Below are positions 1 to 9,560 of a stretch of 23,821 nt of DNA, piece after piece (within the stretch, counting starts at the first letter, position 1; the number at the start of each line of letters is the position of its first letter). The position numbers and the translations under genes were made by a program. The stretch is from Flammula alnicola. Its lineage: Eukaryota > Basidiomycota > Agaricomycetes > Agaricales > Strophariaceae. The stretch is from NCBI GenBank assembly GCA_015499995.1, contig JADNRV010000580.1:1-23821 (forward strand). Reading direction: 5' to 3'. The notes beneath the pieces are model-generated. The model saw nothing but the letters and a program-made list of their open reading frames with translations. It was not told the DNA's origin and ran no database searches.

Positions 1-139
1 CTATTGCCTTCGGCCCTCGGGGGTCAATCCAGCTGCCTTGTCCGAACCACAAACTATCAATCTAAGTATCGTCCTCTTGTCTTCATATTTTTCAGGGCAA
101 TATCTGTCGAAGAAGGAAAGAAAACAGATACTTTTAATA

Positions 140-1024
140 ATGTCGAACCACGAATCCGTCCCAAGTAGTGACGTTGAGTCATCACGGCTGGCAAATCGCA
201 AACTTCGCGCTCTCACATCCAGGCAGGAGCGGAACCTGGTAGACTATCTGGACGAGCACTTCTTGCAGCTTACTCGAAATTTCAAGAAACGGTTCGTCTA
301 TCCCCCTCTCTGGTTCATTTTTGACATGGCTTACCTGTGTTGTTTCACCAGGTCAGAGGAATCGTCCACATTAAAAACGCTTTCTACCTACATCGAGGCA
401 GTCCGACAACTCTTGGTTCTTATTCTCCAGATTCCTCCCATAGATCCATCCACAAGCCTTCGGACGGCCTACTTACTTCATCTCACTGGCGACGCGCTCG
501 GTTCCATTCCAGGCTATAGACTCGGAACAACGAGTGTCGTTGTTCGCTCCACACTTCAAGATCTAGTGGATTTTCTTGACGACCTGGATCAAGCGTGGAT
601 TGCCGTTCTCAAAGGACAAGCATGGGATCCAGAATCAGCGGAAGGGGTTGATATTACTCTCCCAATCGAAATTGACGTAGAAATGTCAAATTCCACCTCG
701 GACTCGAACGCAAATGGAAATGGAAAAGATTCACCTCCAAAAATTATGAAATCCACCCCTCCAAATCAAACCGACCTGACTCGCCTACGGAGTTTACTTC
801 TTTCGGGAGAATCGGCCTTGGAAGAATGGTTGACCAACGAACGCGGTCAGGTAGATGAAGAGAGAGGCGACGATCTCGGAGATGTCTCAGGCATGCTGGC
901 TCGTATGGGCCTGCTTGATGCCTTCGATTCTCTCTTCGTCCGAACCCTTGATTTTTTGGGAGGGTTTGCAGGAGACGTCTCGCGGAACGTTGTCGATCCC
1001 GAACCGGAGGGTATGATGGAATGA
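140..1024 (+). CDS. Hypothetical fungal protein, one in-frame intron
   Basis: I do not recognise this family. The start is taken as the ATG at 140 (MSNHES). An upstream in-frame ATG at 38 would add 34 residues, but a TTTTTCAG acceptor at 88-95 suggests that stretch contains a 5' intron. A 60-nt GT-AG intron (292-351, branch-like CTTAC) removes a hydrophobic block and joins KKR to SEESST, giving about 274 residues. The spliced protein looks soluble and helical: a charged N-terminus, a leucine-rich helical middle (IEAVRQLLVLILQIPP, LVDFLDDLDQAW), a low-complexity Ser/Asn/Lys linker near 'SNSTSDSNANGNGK', and a helical C-terminal part ending MARMGLLDAFDSLF and a glycine-rich tail. No catalytic motif, signal peptide or zinc site is visible. 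Coding status is supported by the long open frame and the clean splice. The function is unknown. Confidence 0.7.
   Translation: MSNHESVPSSDVESSRLANRKLRALTSRQERNLVDYLDEHFLQLTRNFKKRFVYPPLWFIFDMAYLCCFTRSEESSTLKTLSTYIEAVRQLLVLILQIPPIDPSTSLRTAYLLHLTGDALGSIPGYRLGTTSVVVRSTLQDLVDFLDDLDQAWIAVLKGQAWDPESAEGVDITLPIEIDVEMSNSTSDSNANGNGKDSPPKIMKSTPPNQTDLTRLRSLLLSGESALEEWLTNERGQVDEERGDDLGDVSGMLARMGLLDAFDSLFVRTLDFLGGFAGDVSRNVVDPEPEGMME
292..351 (+). other. Candidate intron of the 140-1024 gene, frame-neutral
   Basis: Donor GTTCGT and acceptor CACCAG flank 60 nt with a CTTAC branch-like site 21 nt before the end. The length is a multiple of three and there is no stop codon, so the unspliced mRNA also stays open. 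The retained segment encodes about 20 mostly hydrophobic residues (FVYPPLWFIFDMAYLCCFT). Confidence 0.6.
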
Positions 1025-1531
1025 AAGGACCAACGATTGAATTCGTACACCCTCCTACAGCAACACACTCCTATGGCAGCAACGAGGTCACTTCCCTCCC
1101 ATTCTAGGAAAGGTCGATTACTGGCACATGTCATTCAACAATTGCAACGAGTTTTACGTTCCGTAAAACCTATGACCAGCAATGCAGCCTTCGAATGAGC
1201 GTAGAGGATCTCAGTGACGCCCATAAATCAAGATATTTTTATCCCAAGACGTGATGCAAACATGCCAGCCCCGGACATGATTAACCCCTCTTCCTTTTAC
1301 CGATGTTATCCATTCAGTCCGGCCTTTGGCAGAAACCTGCAGAAATGGAAAGCCGGGTTCGACTTCATGGCACGTGACCTTTAATAGGACTGTTTCAAGA
1401 ACTTTGTTCGTTCAGCATTCAACGCCCAACTCGCGACTTCTTTCGCATAACTTCATCTAATCCACTACGCAGAAGAAGGTGAGTTTTATTTCTTGTCTGT
1501 ATGCCGTCTTGAAGGCTAATCAACAAATCAG
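1025..1531. other. Intergenic region with a 5' UTR intron of the F-box-like locus
   Basis: No coding sequence is visible. A GTGAGT donor at 1479 and an AATCAG acceptor at 1531 with a GGCTAAT branch-like site define a 53-nt intron just before the F-box-like reading frame. The rest should hold the 3' end of the upstream gene and the promoter of the next one. No clear TATA box was identified. Confidence 0.4.
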
Positions 1532-3220
1532 ATAGCCATCAGCCAGGCTTGTTTTCGAACCATACACGAGGCAGATGTCAACCGATCAACTAAGACACAA
1601 ATCAAGCAAAGTTGGACAAGATATTGCAGAAGAAACGAAATTAATGAGGCGGAGCGCGAAGCTTTATTGCTCCAGATTGAAGAGCTCGATGCAAAAATAA
1701 TCGGTGCCCAGGCCGAATACGGTGCCAGGGTTAACAGCGATATACCTATTCTGACCCTCCCGACCGAGATTACTCGCCTGCTATTTCAGTACGCTCTTGC
1801 AGAAAATTTCGAGGATGAATCTCGAGTGAAGGCGGACGAGGATGGTGATGAAGAGGACGAAGAGAGCGATGAAGAGGACAAATAGAGCGATGAAGAGGAT
1901 GAAGAGAGCGATGAAGAAGACAAGGAAAGCAAGGAGATTGCAACGGATTCTCTGATAGAGGTCGTCATTTCGCACGTCTGCCACCAATGGCGATCGATCT
2001 CCGTCGCAATCCCGGAGCTGTGGACAACCTTCTGCTACGACGGTCCTCGCGCGAGCAAAGTTCCGCTGGATCGACTTGACGCATATTTGCAGAGATCCGA
2101 AAACCGATTGCTGGAGCTATGGTTCAAATTTAGGGGTGCGGGGAAAGATGAAGGCCATCTCACGATGTTGGAGAAGGCAATAACACATGTCGCTCGCTGG
2201 CAACGCGTTACTATCATATCAGACAGGAAAACCCCTATCCTCCGCCTTCTTCCTCAGTTGCGCTCTCTGCATGCGCCCAACCTCGAGTATTTCGCCATGT
2301 GTCCTGACGTGCATGCAATCGAATCAGCCTCACCTACGAAACTTCGACCTCTTATCATTGGAGGAGGCGCGCCCAAGCTAACTTCTGTGTGGATGGACGG
2401 CTCGAGTCCTTACACCTGTCTACCACCATTATCCAACATCACGACTCTTCCTATTGAAAAGGTCGTATACGCATTGGACCCCAAACTTTCCTGGCCCGCT
2501 TTCCTCGGCATACTATCTATACCGACTTTAACCAACCTTTCCTTGGTTGGAGGAACATTCGAGCTTCCACATTCATTTCCTGAGATCGATCACGTTGCCA
2601 TGAACAACCTCAAACATCTCCGCTACAGCAGCTGCGACAACATGGGTAGGCTGCTGGCAGTGTTGAGAGCCCCATTGCTCGAGACCCTCATCATCCAGAA
2701 TTCTCGGATTGCGTCGTTGATGATAGCCCTAGAATTACCGGTCCCATTCCCATCATTGCGCTCTCTCTGGCTTGTAGGGATTCCGCCTCCGTATATATCG
2801 GAAGCGAGCGATCTCGTTCACAAAACCTGTTTTGCAACACACGTATTCATCTCCCATGAGACTGTCAATAAGAGCTTCTTACGGAGCATGGACGCCCTCC
2901 CTACAGAAATGGACGTGAAATGTTGGCCCAACTTACAAGTTCTCACCTGCAACCTGCCCTGCGCTAAATGGATATACACGTACCTGAGTGTCGCAGAAAC
3001 GCTACCAAGCAAGTCATGGACTCTCCGGGTTGCGGGAGAGCACATCAGTCGCTGGAGAGAACATTACCCTGGGCCATTCTCGGCTCTAGCAAAGATCTGT
3101 ACGGTGGACGAAATAGACTCTCAATTAGATATCGTGGATAGAACTTGGCCACCTTATGAAGGTAACATTGGATATCTAGTTGACGACAACGATCCTTTCC
3201 GGATCACAACTTTACATTAG
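1532..3220 (+). pseudogene. F-box/LRR-like protein, interrupted by one in-frame TAG
   Basis: One frame is open from 1532 to 3220 (563 codons including the stop) apart from a TAG at 1883-1885. The N-terminus has the layout of mushroom F-box-like proteins: a coiled coil (NEAEREALLLQIEELDAKI), then an F-box-type LPTEITRLLF. An acidic Asp/Glu/Ser tract follows, then VCHQWRSISVAIPELW, which matches the second half of the F-box. The rest is a degenerate leucine-rich C-terminus (LPQLRSLHAPNLEYF, LSNITTLPI, LETLIIQNSRIASLM). Such proteins usually act as substrate adaptors of SCF ubiquitin ligases. The TAG lies in the acidic repeat, where the parallel repeat unit has GAG, so it looks like a single nonsense change. 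No ATG was found in this frame; the ATG at 1575 is in another frame. A frame-neutral intron (1826-1885) could bypass the stop. The call is a recent pseudogene or a gene needing that splice. Confidence 0.6.
1836..1935 (+). repeat. Acidic low-complexity tandem repeat (GATGAAGAGGA-type units)
   Basis: Imperfect repeats of GATGAAGAGGAC / GAAGAGAGC encode runs of Asp, Glu and Ser inside the F-box-like frame. The premature TAG at 1883-1885 sits where the neighbouring unit has GAG. Confidence 0.75.
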
Positions 3221-3593
3221 TGCTTTCCGGTATCTTTGTAGATTCACCGCATCGTTAACTCCTCTGAACGTACACGGTAGTGAAGGTTCAGTAGCCAGTA
3301 CGATTCAGTCGGCGTTTTGATGTGACGAAAAACATATCCAAGTTTCAATCCGAAGATTCAAAACTATATTCAGGAAGGTTATGCTACTGACAGTTCAAGT
3401 TAAAAATTTCATGCATAGAGGTGAAGAGGCGGGTGTTAAAGTCAAACTTTTCAAACACCCTATCAATGATGGTATTGTAGGTCAACTCGTGGAGGATGGG
3501 ACGAGTCCGAGACCTGTAAAGACGGTTCAGTGAACACTTTCACACTGGAAGGAAAGAGCGAAAACGCTACCGATTTTCAAGTGGATTAATGTG
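3221..3593. other. Convergent 3' intergenic region
   Basis: This is the gap between the 3' ends of two converging F-box-like loci. No ORF, RNA gene or repeat was recognised. It should hold both 3' UTRs. Confidence 0.4.
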
Positions 3594-5177
3594 TTAATAG
3601 CGATCCTCCTGCTTCATTGTGTAATCAAACTTGAATGCCTGACTGTTGAGAAGACCGCGAAAATTCTTTCGCACAAACTCCTCGAGACAACCCCTCCAGT
3701 CTTCGTCATGGTCTTCAATGTCGCTGGGTTCAGTGTCTGGCCCAACAAATGGGGGAGGGTAGCGGAAGTCAAATACAATACGTCGCGCCACGGGTCCATG
3801 CAACTGAACTAAGGCATCTTTAAGTATTGCCCAGTCTTCGTGAAAGTACGAAGTTGGGCGAGTTGCATGCATGTAACGGGTGTCATATGACTCGGAATCA
3901 TCATCGCTGTTCTCGTCTTCCGATTCAGAGTTGCCCTCGTCCTCGTCCTCGTCATTGTCGCTGCTATCTAAGACTATCTTGTATGATCCCAAGATAAAAT
4001 ATGATTGTAAGCTCGTCTAGTGTGGTTCTGGATTTGGACATTGTCTTAAGAAGCGAGCAAATTTCAGAGGAACCAATTGGCAATTCGACCACAAGCGGCA
4101 CCTCCAGTGTTTTTAACATGGAGAAAATGGATAAATCAATTGGCCCGGGAAATGGCTGGCGAACTAGAGTTGCAATATCTGATAAGCTCGCGAACATACA
4201 GAGCCACGAAGGAGAGAAAGAAGAGACAAACAAACATACCGTTGCCGGGATAGCTCCAGAAACCCCATGACAAGTGCCTCAGCGAGTTTCGAGCGATGTT
4301 CATGACCTCCCAGACTGCCTGAAGGTCTTCCTCATCATTGTCTGCACCTGCTCGAATGTGTAAGCCATTCAGACGACGCAAATCCAGCAATGGATGCATA
4401 GGGTGGAAAAGTCTTTCGTGAAGTTTTGTCTTGGAGTATTGCGAGAGCCCAAGGGATAGGAGTTGCGGCTGCCGCATGCTACCAGGATTTGTTCCGGCGT
4501 CCATCGTCGAACATGCCTGAAGATGAACACGATTAAAATTGAGCGTCCTGAGGTTAGAACAAATTGAAAAGAGAGCGGGTGGGATATTGTCGACATTTTG
4601 AAGGTCCAGCGTTGTGAGCTGGGATAAGAAACAAGGGTCGCGAGGATGCCGCTGTGTTTGAAGCAAAGGGAATATCCTTCCCCAATCCAATAATTCTGGT
4701 CCAAGAGAATAGGATCTGCCGATCAGAAAGAGCGATTTTAGGTTCGGAAGAATCTTGAGAAGCTTTTTAAGGCTGCTGTCTTGTATCTGGTCTACCACGC
4801 TCGCATAAGGGGAAACCCATAGCTGTAGACGGCCGACATAAGATGCAATCATTGGAAATCGTCGAAAATGAAGGTACTGGGGCAGAAATTGATCCTCGGA
4901 ATCTTTCCTTGACAAGACGAAGAAGTGAAGGCTTGAAAAGATCCATTTCTGGGACTGACGACGGAACGATGTGCACGTCAGCGAACAGGCCTTTAGATCT
5001 TGCAGGCGTGTAGTATGGTCGTTTGATCCAGGTGGCAGGTCAGCCAGTTGGTCGATGATGTTGTCAATAATTTCTTGAGAAAGGATGGTCGTAATAGATG
5101 GGGGTGTTAGACCTGTAATGCACGCATTTATGAAATTTTGAGTATCAAATCATTACAGTGTACTCACTTCTGGCCAT
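3594..5177 (-). CDS. F-box/LRR-like protein, four-exon model
   Basis: Model on the - strand: exons 5177-5168, 5112-4240, 4178-4040 and 3960-3594, giving 462 residues. The first exon is only MAR plus one base. The GTGAGT donor and TTACAG acceptor (intron 5113-5167) join it to LSQEIIDNIIDQLADLPP, then LKACSLTCTSFRRQSQ, a typical mushroom F-box. The middle has leucine-rich repeats (LKKLLKILPNLKSLFLIG, LTTLDLQNVDNIPPALF, LRTLNFNRVHLQ). The second intron (4179-4239, GTATGT...ATCAG) is convincing and restores frame. The third (3961-4039) has a weaker donor GTCCAA, but its removal also restores frame. If it is retained, the protein ends at 3964 after 365 residues. The C-terminus is strongly acidic (DNDEDEDEGNSESEDEN). 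It is probably an SCF substrate adaptor by family. The substrate cannot be inferred. It diverges from the relic at 5402. Confidence 0.68.
3899..3960 (-). repeat. Acidic low-complexity tract in the F-box-like gene
   Basis: GAC/GAG-rich sequence (CGTCCTCGT repeats on the + strand) encodes Asp/Glu/Ser residues just after the third candidate splice site. It resembles the acidic tract of the locus at 1532-3220, though placed differently in the protein. Confidence 0.6.
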
Positions 5178-5401
5178 TGTTCTCGATAATCTTTTGGGCT
5201 GCCTGACTGATCTGCCCTTCATTCTGGACAAATAAAATATGCAGGTTTCAAATTAGGTTCTTAGTAAACTGTCGTTGGCAGTTAAAACAAAGGTTTAGTT
5301 GGTGGTGCTGATGGTGAAAAGTGTGCACAATAGTATGTTGGAGGGTCACCAAAGGGTAACAAGTAGTGGCCGCGGAATCCATTGACCTCAAAAGGTAACA
5401 G

Positions 5402-6355
5402 ATGTCAACAAAGCGCATTCGCGTTGAAACATGTCGCTGTGAACCTGGTTTGACCACTATTCTGTGCAGCATTGGATGCTCCCTCAATCTCCCCCATCTC
5501 CAGCTTAGTAAGTGGAAGGGTCTTCGAAATGTGAATCCAGACTACTTAATTTCCTTGTCACATAGATTATATCGGAAACGGAAGCACGCGATGCCAAGTT
5601 GCCACATCTACGGAAAATCCAACAGGAGCAAGAAACAGAATGCGACGTTTTGGTCAAGTAACTCAAGGAAGTCAAAAGCTGAATTTTGAAGACCAAGATC
5701 GAGTACGCTAGGATATACAAATGGGCATATACGAGCTCTTGCCCTCCCGGCTGAAATCGCATGCGCAATCTTGCGGCTAAAATCCTTCTCCTTTTCGAGT
5801 TTCCTCAGTCACAGAGGATCGGAGAAAAGCGGAAATAAAACTCTCGCATATCTGTCGGTTACGGCGCCCCTTTGCCCTTACATTTCCAGCATTATGGTCT
5901 ACTTTCGCCTATGATGACTGGGATCCATTGCGCCAGCTGTTTCCGATCGATTGTCTTTCAGCATATCTGGAGAGATCACAAAGTCAACCATTATAGATAT
6001 CTCGCTCAAGATTAATTATGGCCCCGAACTCACAGACCTTTCAGCTGATCGCCACATGGTGGACGTACTGGTATCACAGGCATCACGCTGACGCCATTTC
6101 CCTCTGCACATTGACCGACCGTGGTCCGCTCATCACCTTTTTGCACGGCTTCAGAATGTTTCCACCCAAAATCTCGAATTATTAGAAATTTACGCGCGCA
6201 ACTACCAGGTATCCAATGCAACCAATCGACAAGAACCGGCAGTCCTTCGCCATGGCTTCTGAGGAGGCACACCACACCCATATTAACCACGGTCAGAATG
6301 GATTCCTGTTCTTTTATGGCTTGTATGTCACCAACTAACGTTACGACGCTTCCAG
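5402..6355 (+). pseudogene. Degenerate F-box/LRR-like gene relic
   Basis: No long ORF covers this stretch, but three reading frames in turn give an F-box-like protein related to the locus at 1532-3220. Near 5575-5680 a coiled-coil-like stretch (ETEARDAKL, LRKIQQEQE) is cut by TAA at 5659 and TGA at 5680. Near 5729-5770, in another frame, ALPAEIACAIL matches the F-box start. From 5841, in a third frame, come LSHICRLRRPFAL, FPALWSTFAYDDW and LSAYLERSQSQPL, then TAG at 5994. From 6134, HLFARLQNVSTQNLELLEI leads into LRHGF and GGTPH, with TGA at 6260 and TAA at 6284, and then NVTTL near 6350. A good 5' intron (GTAAGT at 5513, CACATAG at 5570) remains. The true limits are uncertain, and decay may continue to about 6600. 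Confidence 0.65.
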
Positions 6356-7202
6356 GGTTGCTGGCCTTAAAAAATTGCTGTTTGATTACTGCTTGTTTCC
6401 CATAGACCCACTCGTCGCGCGTACCGGTGATGCCGACTATTCCCCACATGACTATGAGCTCTTCGGTGACGATTCTCCCTTTCTCCTTCCTCATGGAACA
6501 AGCTCTGTCTATCATCATCTCAGGTAACGAGGGCCAGTCTTCTAGCAGGGTTATCAATGATACGGTTGAACACTTCCTGGCAACTTTTTTTTTGATCATT
6601 CCTTGAGGCTTATGATGCACATATTCTCAGTACCTGGCCTTGTAGAATGCCGCTTCACAGAGTTGAATCGGTACTGCCAATTGGCACTAGATGAGGATCC
6701 AAGCCCGAAAAAAAAATGACCCAGAATTATGGAAAAAGGCGGTTTTTTTTTGGAAAGAACATCCTTCGACAATATTGGTATTGATTTTACACCTTGGCCT
6801 CCTCATCACCCTACGATCTTTCATATTTCTGAATATCTTTTCCTTACATATGAATGAGCTGACGATCTTATGTTCTATGATTTGATCACATTGATTTGAC
6901 GTGGATAATTTTCATAAACTTTGACGCACATTCACTAGAAATCTAACAGTGATTTTTTCGTTACGTTCTCAAGTCTCAACCGAGGAATATAGCATTAATT
7001 GCCTAAGAGTTGCTGCTTGAGGCGAGACATAATTAGTGGCGTTATTTCGCAAGGCTGAAGCATCTTGCTTTCTTCTGTTATTGAATGTTTTCCCAATTTC
7101 TCCCTCTCGCGGAAGCGCCTTCTGTGGAGAGGCATGTAAAGTACATATTATAAAACTGAGCGCCGGTGAAGGAACTCACAGTCCTCAATTGTGTGCATCC
7201 AG
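6356..7202. other. Region without a recognisable gene
   Basis: The first 250 bases may still be eroded F-box-like sequence. After that I see only AT-rich DNA with A and T homopolymer runs (6578-6586, 6708-6717, 6742-6750). No gene, RNA or repeat family was recognised. Confidence 0.35.
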
Positions 7203-7358
7203 GTGTCCTCCGCTGCTCCGATTGATATTGGTAACCCGATGCCATCGACAACACACGTACTTACAAAGGATATACAGTTGTTGCTTGAATGGAAGACCTT
7301 CGCCCTAAGACTTCCACGCAGTCTTCAGCCGTACATCATGGCGACTATGATGATAAGG
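7203..7358 (+). pseudogene. Orphan exon-like coding fragment
   Basis: A 156-nt open stretch lies between a plausible acceptor (CATCCAG, ending 7202) and a strong donor (GTAAGAAG at 7359). It encodes 52 residues that read like ordinary protein: IDIGNPMPSTTHVLT, IQLLLEWKTFALRLP, SLQPYIMATMMIR. The length is a multiple of three. No convincing neighbouring exons could be found on either side, so it looks like a surviving piece of a lost gene. I do not recognise the family, and chance remains possible. Confidence 0.3.
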
Positions 7359-7756
7359 GTAAGAAGAGATCTTTCTTGACATTAATTATGCGAGCAGGCA
7401 TGACTTGCTTATTGCTCGACAAACGTTCCTGAAGCAAGGACTGTACGCAAGGATTCGGCCAAAGCCAGTTTTAATCAAATGCTTGCTGTCGCTTCCTACT
7501 CTAGGCAGTCATAGGCCGAGTGCATCCGGCGGAGGACTAACGGCGTCGACGTGAGAGACGAGAAAAAGCCTGAAAATAGCCAGTGGATGACTTTTATACA
7601 CATAAATCCTTCTTTCCTTCTATCATTCGAATACAGCGCCCACATACACAAACCCCAAGTGTCCCGTGGCCAAGTTTTAAGCTCCAGGGGGCCTCAAGGC
7701 TCCGCAGCGAGCTCAACTATTATAGTTCAGTCAAACTAACTCCCGCTTCTTGGGCG
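7359..7756. other. Region without a recognisable gene
   Basis: There are only short overlapping ORFs with no protein-like pattern. It ends where homology to the second repeat copy starts (about 7757). Confidence 0.3.
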
Positions 7757-8210
7757 CCAATCATCAGTCACCCAACCAGGACGGTCTTATCGTACAAAAA
7801 ATGTCGAGAGAAATTGCGCCAACTGTCAACTTGGCTCTATCTTCTCTACTGATTTTAAGAGGAAGTAAAGGAAGGCACAACCCGCTGCGTCCAGTGGTAT
7901 CAATGTCCTTCGTCCATATGATCATAGGTGTTTTGAAAGTAGTAGCGGTTGGGATGTCAAATGCAACACGCATCAGTTGGCATGTGGCCCATGGGCCAAT
8001 CTATCGGAAAGAAAACTCACTGCGGCTTGCTGCAACAGGATCCTTAGAAGCAAAGAAGTGGCTTGTGACCTGATGTTAACTTGACAGGCACCCATGAATG
8101 AATGTATGGATACTTCCGCAAGCTGCAGCCACGGTTGCTGGCTTTGGCGTATCTCTGCGGCCTTCTAGCTCTTAAAAGAGGCATCTCCACAGGCAATTGA
8201 GCCAGAAACC

Positions 8211-9404
8211 ATGAATGCCCTGCTTCTCATCGCAAGCGGTACACTACCAATTGTTCTAACACTGCTATATCAACGCAGTGTCTTCACCTTCAAGAAAAAG
8301 GCGACTTACGATCGTTTAGTCCACAGAGTAAAAGATATCCTCCATCCATCTAGTTTGACGCTCCAAGAAATGCTCTATGAACGGGCGGAGTCGAACCAGA
8401 GGCTGATTAGAGCCCTTGGGCTTTCCAATACCTTCGTTAGCGCAGAAGAAGCAGTCCACAAGGACTTTGTTACGCGCGCTCGTCGTCTCCTGAGCGCTGC
8501 TCAGCGAAAGGGCTGGCACCATTTTCAAACCATAGCCCGCGAAGCGGCACAGTGGCAACTCCAGTGTTCTCAACAACCCTTCGACTCTCTCATCCAGAAC
8601 ATAACCCTTGTCACCATCCTCGCAGGTATATTGGGAGTTGAAGGCCCAATACAATCTTTTCCGCATGAGGATATCGCCCTCGTTGCCAACAACATAACAG
8701 CACTCTGGGCGCTTTCCAAGAAGCCAGATCCTATCCCTTCACACCTTCTCGAACAGCTCACAGAGCACCTGCGGCGTCTCGTTCCTGATGAAGAAACGTT
8801 CCCGGTTCCGTTGGACTTCGTCGTTCCTGCTTGGGAGACGCTTTGGCGCGTCGTGGCAACCACAGTCGCATATTCGCATGACAACGACGAGATTCGAGGA
8901 GCGTTTGCTGCTTTCAGCGCCTGCCCAACTGACGAAACTTTTCGAGGTGGCGAGGCAAGCGGGAATGTGGATGTGAAGAGTGTCATCGCCGAAGCCATGC
9001 GGCTCCACCCGCCATCGAAGCACATCGGTCGATCCACACAGCGCGAGTGGTGTCCGCCATTCGTCGCAAGATGGCTTCCATCACGCATTATTCGAGTTAA
9101 CCAAAATGCAGACATTGCGGCGCTGCTGCGAAGCGACGATGTATGGGGCCCAGATGCGGACGCATTTCTTCCTCGCCGACATGACCCGCAGCACATCCTT
9201 CCCCAGCAAAGGGAAACTTTGACGTTTGCATTTGGACATGGTCCACTCCGTTGTGTCGCCGCCTCCTGGGCTCCAATGGCCGCGGCTGTCATCTCAGGGG
9301 CCGTACTCGACCATATAGGTTCCAGTGGACATGTGTTGGTGACTGGTCCACATATAGGTGGTCGAGCAGGTTGGAATGGTTGGTTGTTGAAGAAGGCCGA
9401 ATGA
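8211..9404 (+). CDS. Short cytochrome P450-like protein, copy A
   Basis: This is a 397-residue intronless ORF, about 100 residues shorter than a usual fungal P450. The landmarks are in the right order: a hydrophobic N-terminus (residues 1-19) that could anchor it in the ER membrane, a short I-helix-like VVPAWETLWRVV (E209, T210), the K-helix ExxR as EAMR (261-264) within EAMRLHPP, the PERF-like FLPRRH (319-324), and the heme loop FGHGPLRCVA with the thiolate ligand C348. In the heme loop the usual basic residue two before the Cys is Leu. P450s are heme monooxygenases fed electrons by a reductase; the substrate here cannot be inferred. The start is the first ATG, in the context AAACCATGA, shared with copy B. 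Lack of introns is unusual beside its intron-dense neighbours. About 50 of 397 residues differ from copy B by my count. Catalytic activity is not assured. Confidence 0.8.
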   Translation: MNALLLIASGTLPIVLTLLYQRSVFTFKKKATYDRLVHRVKDILHPSSLTLQEMLYERAESNQRLIRALGLSNTFVSAEEAVHKDFVTRARRLLSAAQRKGWHHFQTIAREAAQWQLQCSQQPFDSLIQNITLVTILAGILGVEGPIQSFPHEDIALVANNITALWALSKKPDPIPSHLLEQLTEHLRRLVPDEETFPVPLDFVVPAWETLWRVVATTVAYSHDNDEIRGAFAAFSACPTDETFRGGEASGNVDVKSVIAEAMRLHPPSKHIGRSTQREWCPPFVARWLPSRIIRVNQNADIAALLRSDDVWGPDADAFLPRRHDPQHILPQQRETLTFAFGHGPLRCVAASWAPMAAAVISGAVLDHIGSSGHVLVTGPHIGGRAGWNGWLLKKAE

Positions 9405-9485
9405 AGAGGTCCTGTAAAATAAAAAAAATTGCAAGGTTGGTGTAGCAGATACGTACTGGACCAAATAAATATTACAAACTGAATT

Positions 9486-9560
9486 TCACCGCCAAGGTAT
9501 TTCAGCTATGCTAGCGCCAACCACCGTTTCTGCTTCATGAAGTTCGACCATGCAGAACAT
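9486..9560 (-). pseudogene. Orphan 3' tail of the convergent neighbour gene
   Basis: Read on the - strand, this gives 24 codons and a stop, starting MFCMVELHEAE and ending EIPWR. It matches the last 24 codons of the gene at 23605-23821 (MFCMVELQEAE ... GIPWW) with the same length, no indel and the same stop position. Upstream the similarity stops and the frame soon closes. It appears to be a gene tail carried along with the P450 duplication. Confidence 0.6.

Noticed and set aside
1836..1935. Acidic repeat considered as a microsatellite or fold-back regulatory element
   Set aside because: It is in frame with the F-box-like protein and similar acidic tracts occur in the family, so it is explained as coding low complexity.
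6030..6620. 196-codon minus-strand ORF
   Set aside because: It is antisense to the F-box-like relic, whose + strand frames carry recognisable family motifs. The minus-strand translation shows no family pattern.
8570..9292. Long antisense ORFs across both P450-like genes (also 22437-23144 and 22691-23119)
   Set aside because: Their similarity between copies follows from the conservation of the sense gene. Compositions are skewed and no protein motif is present.
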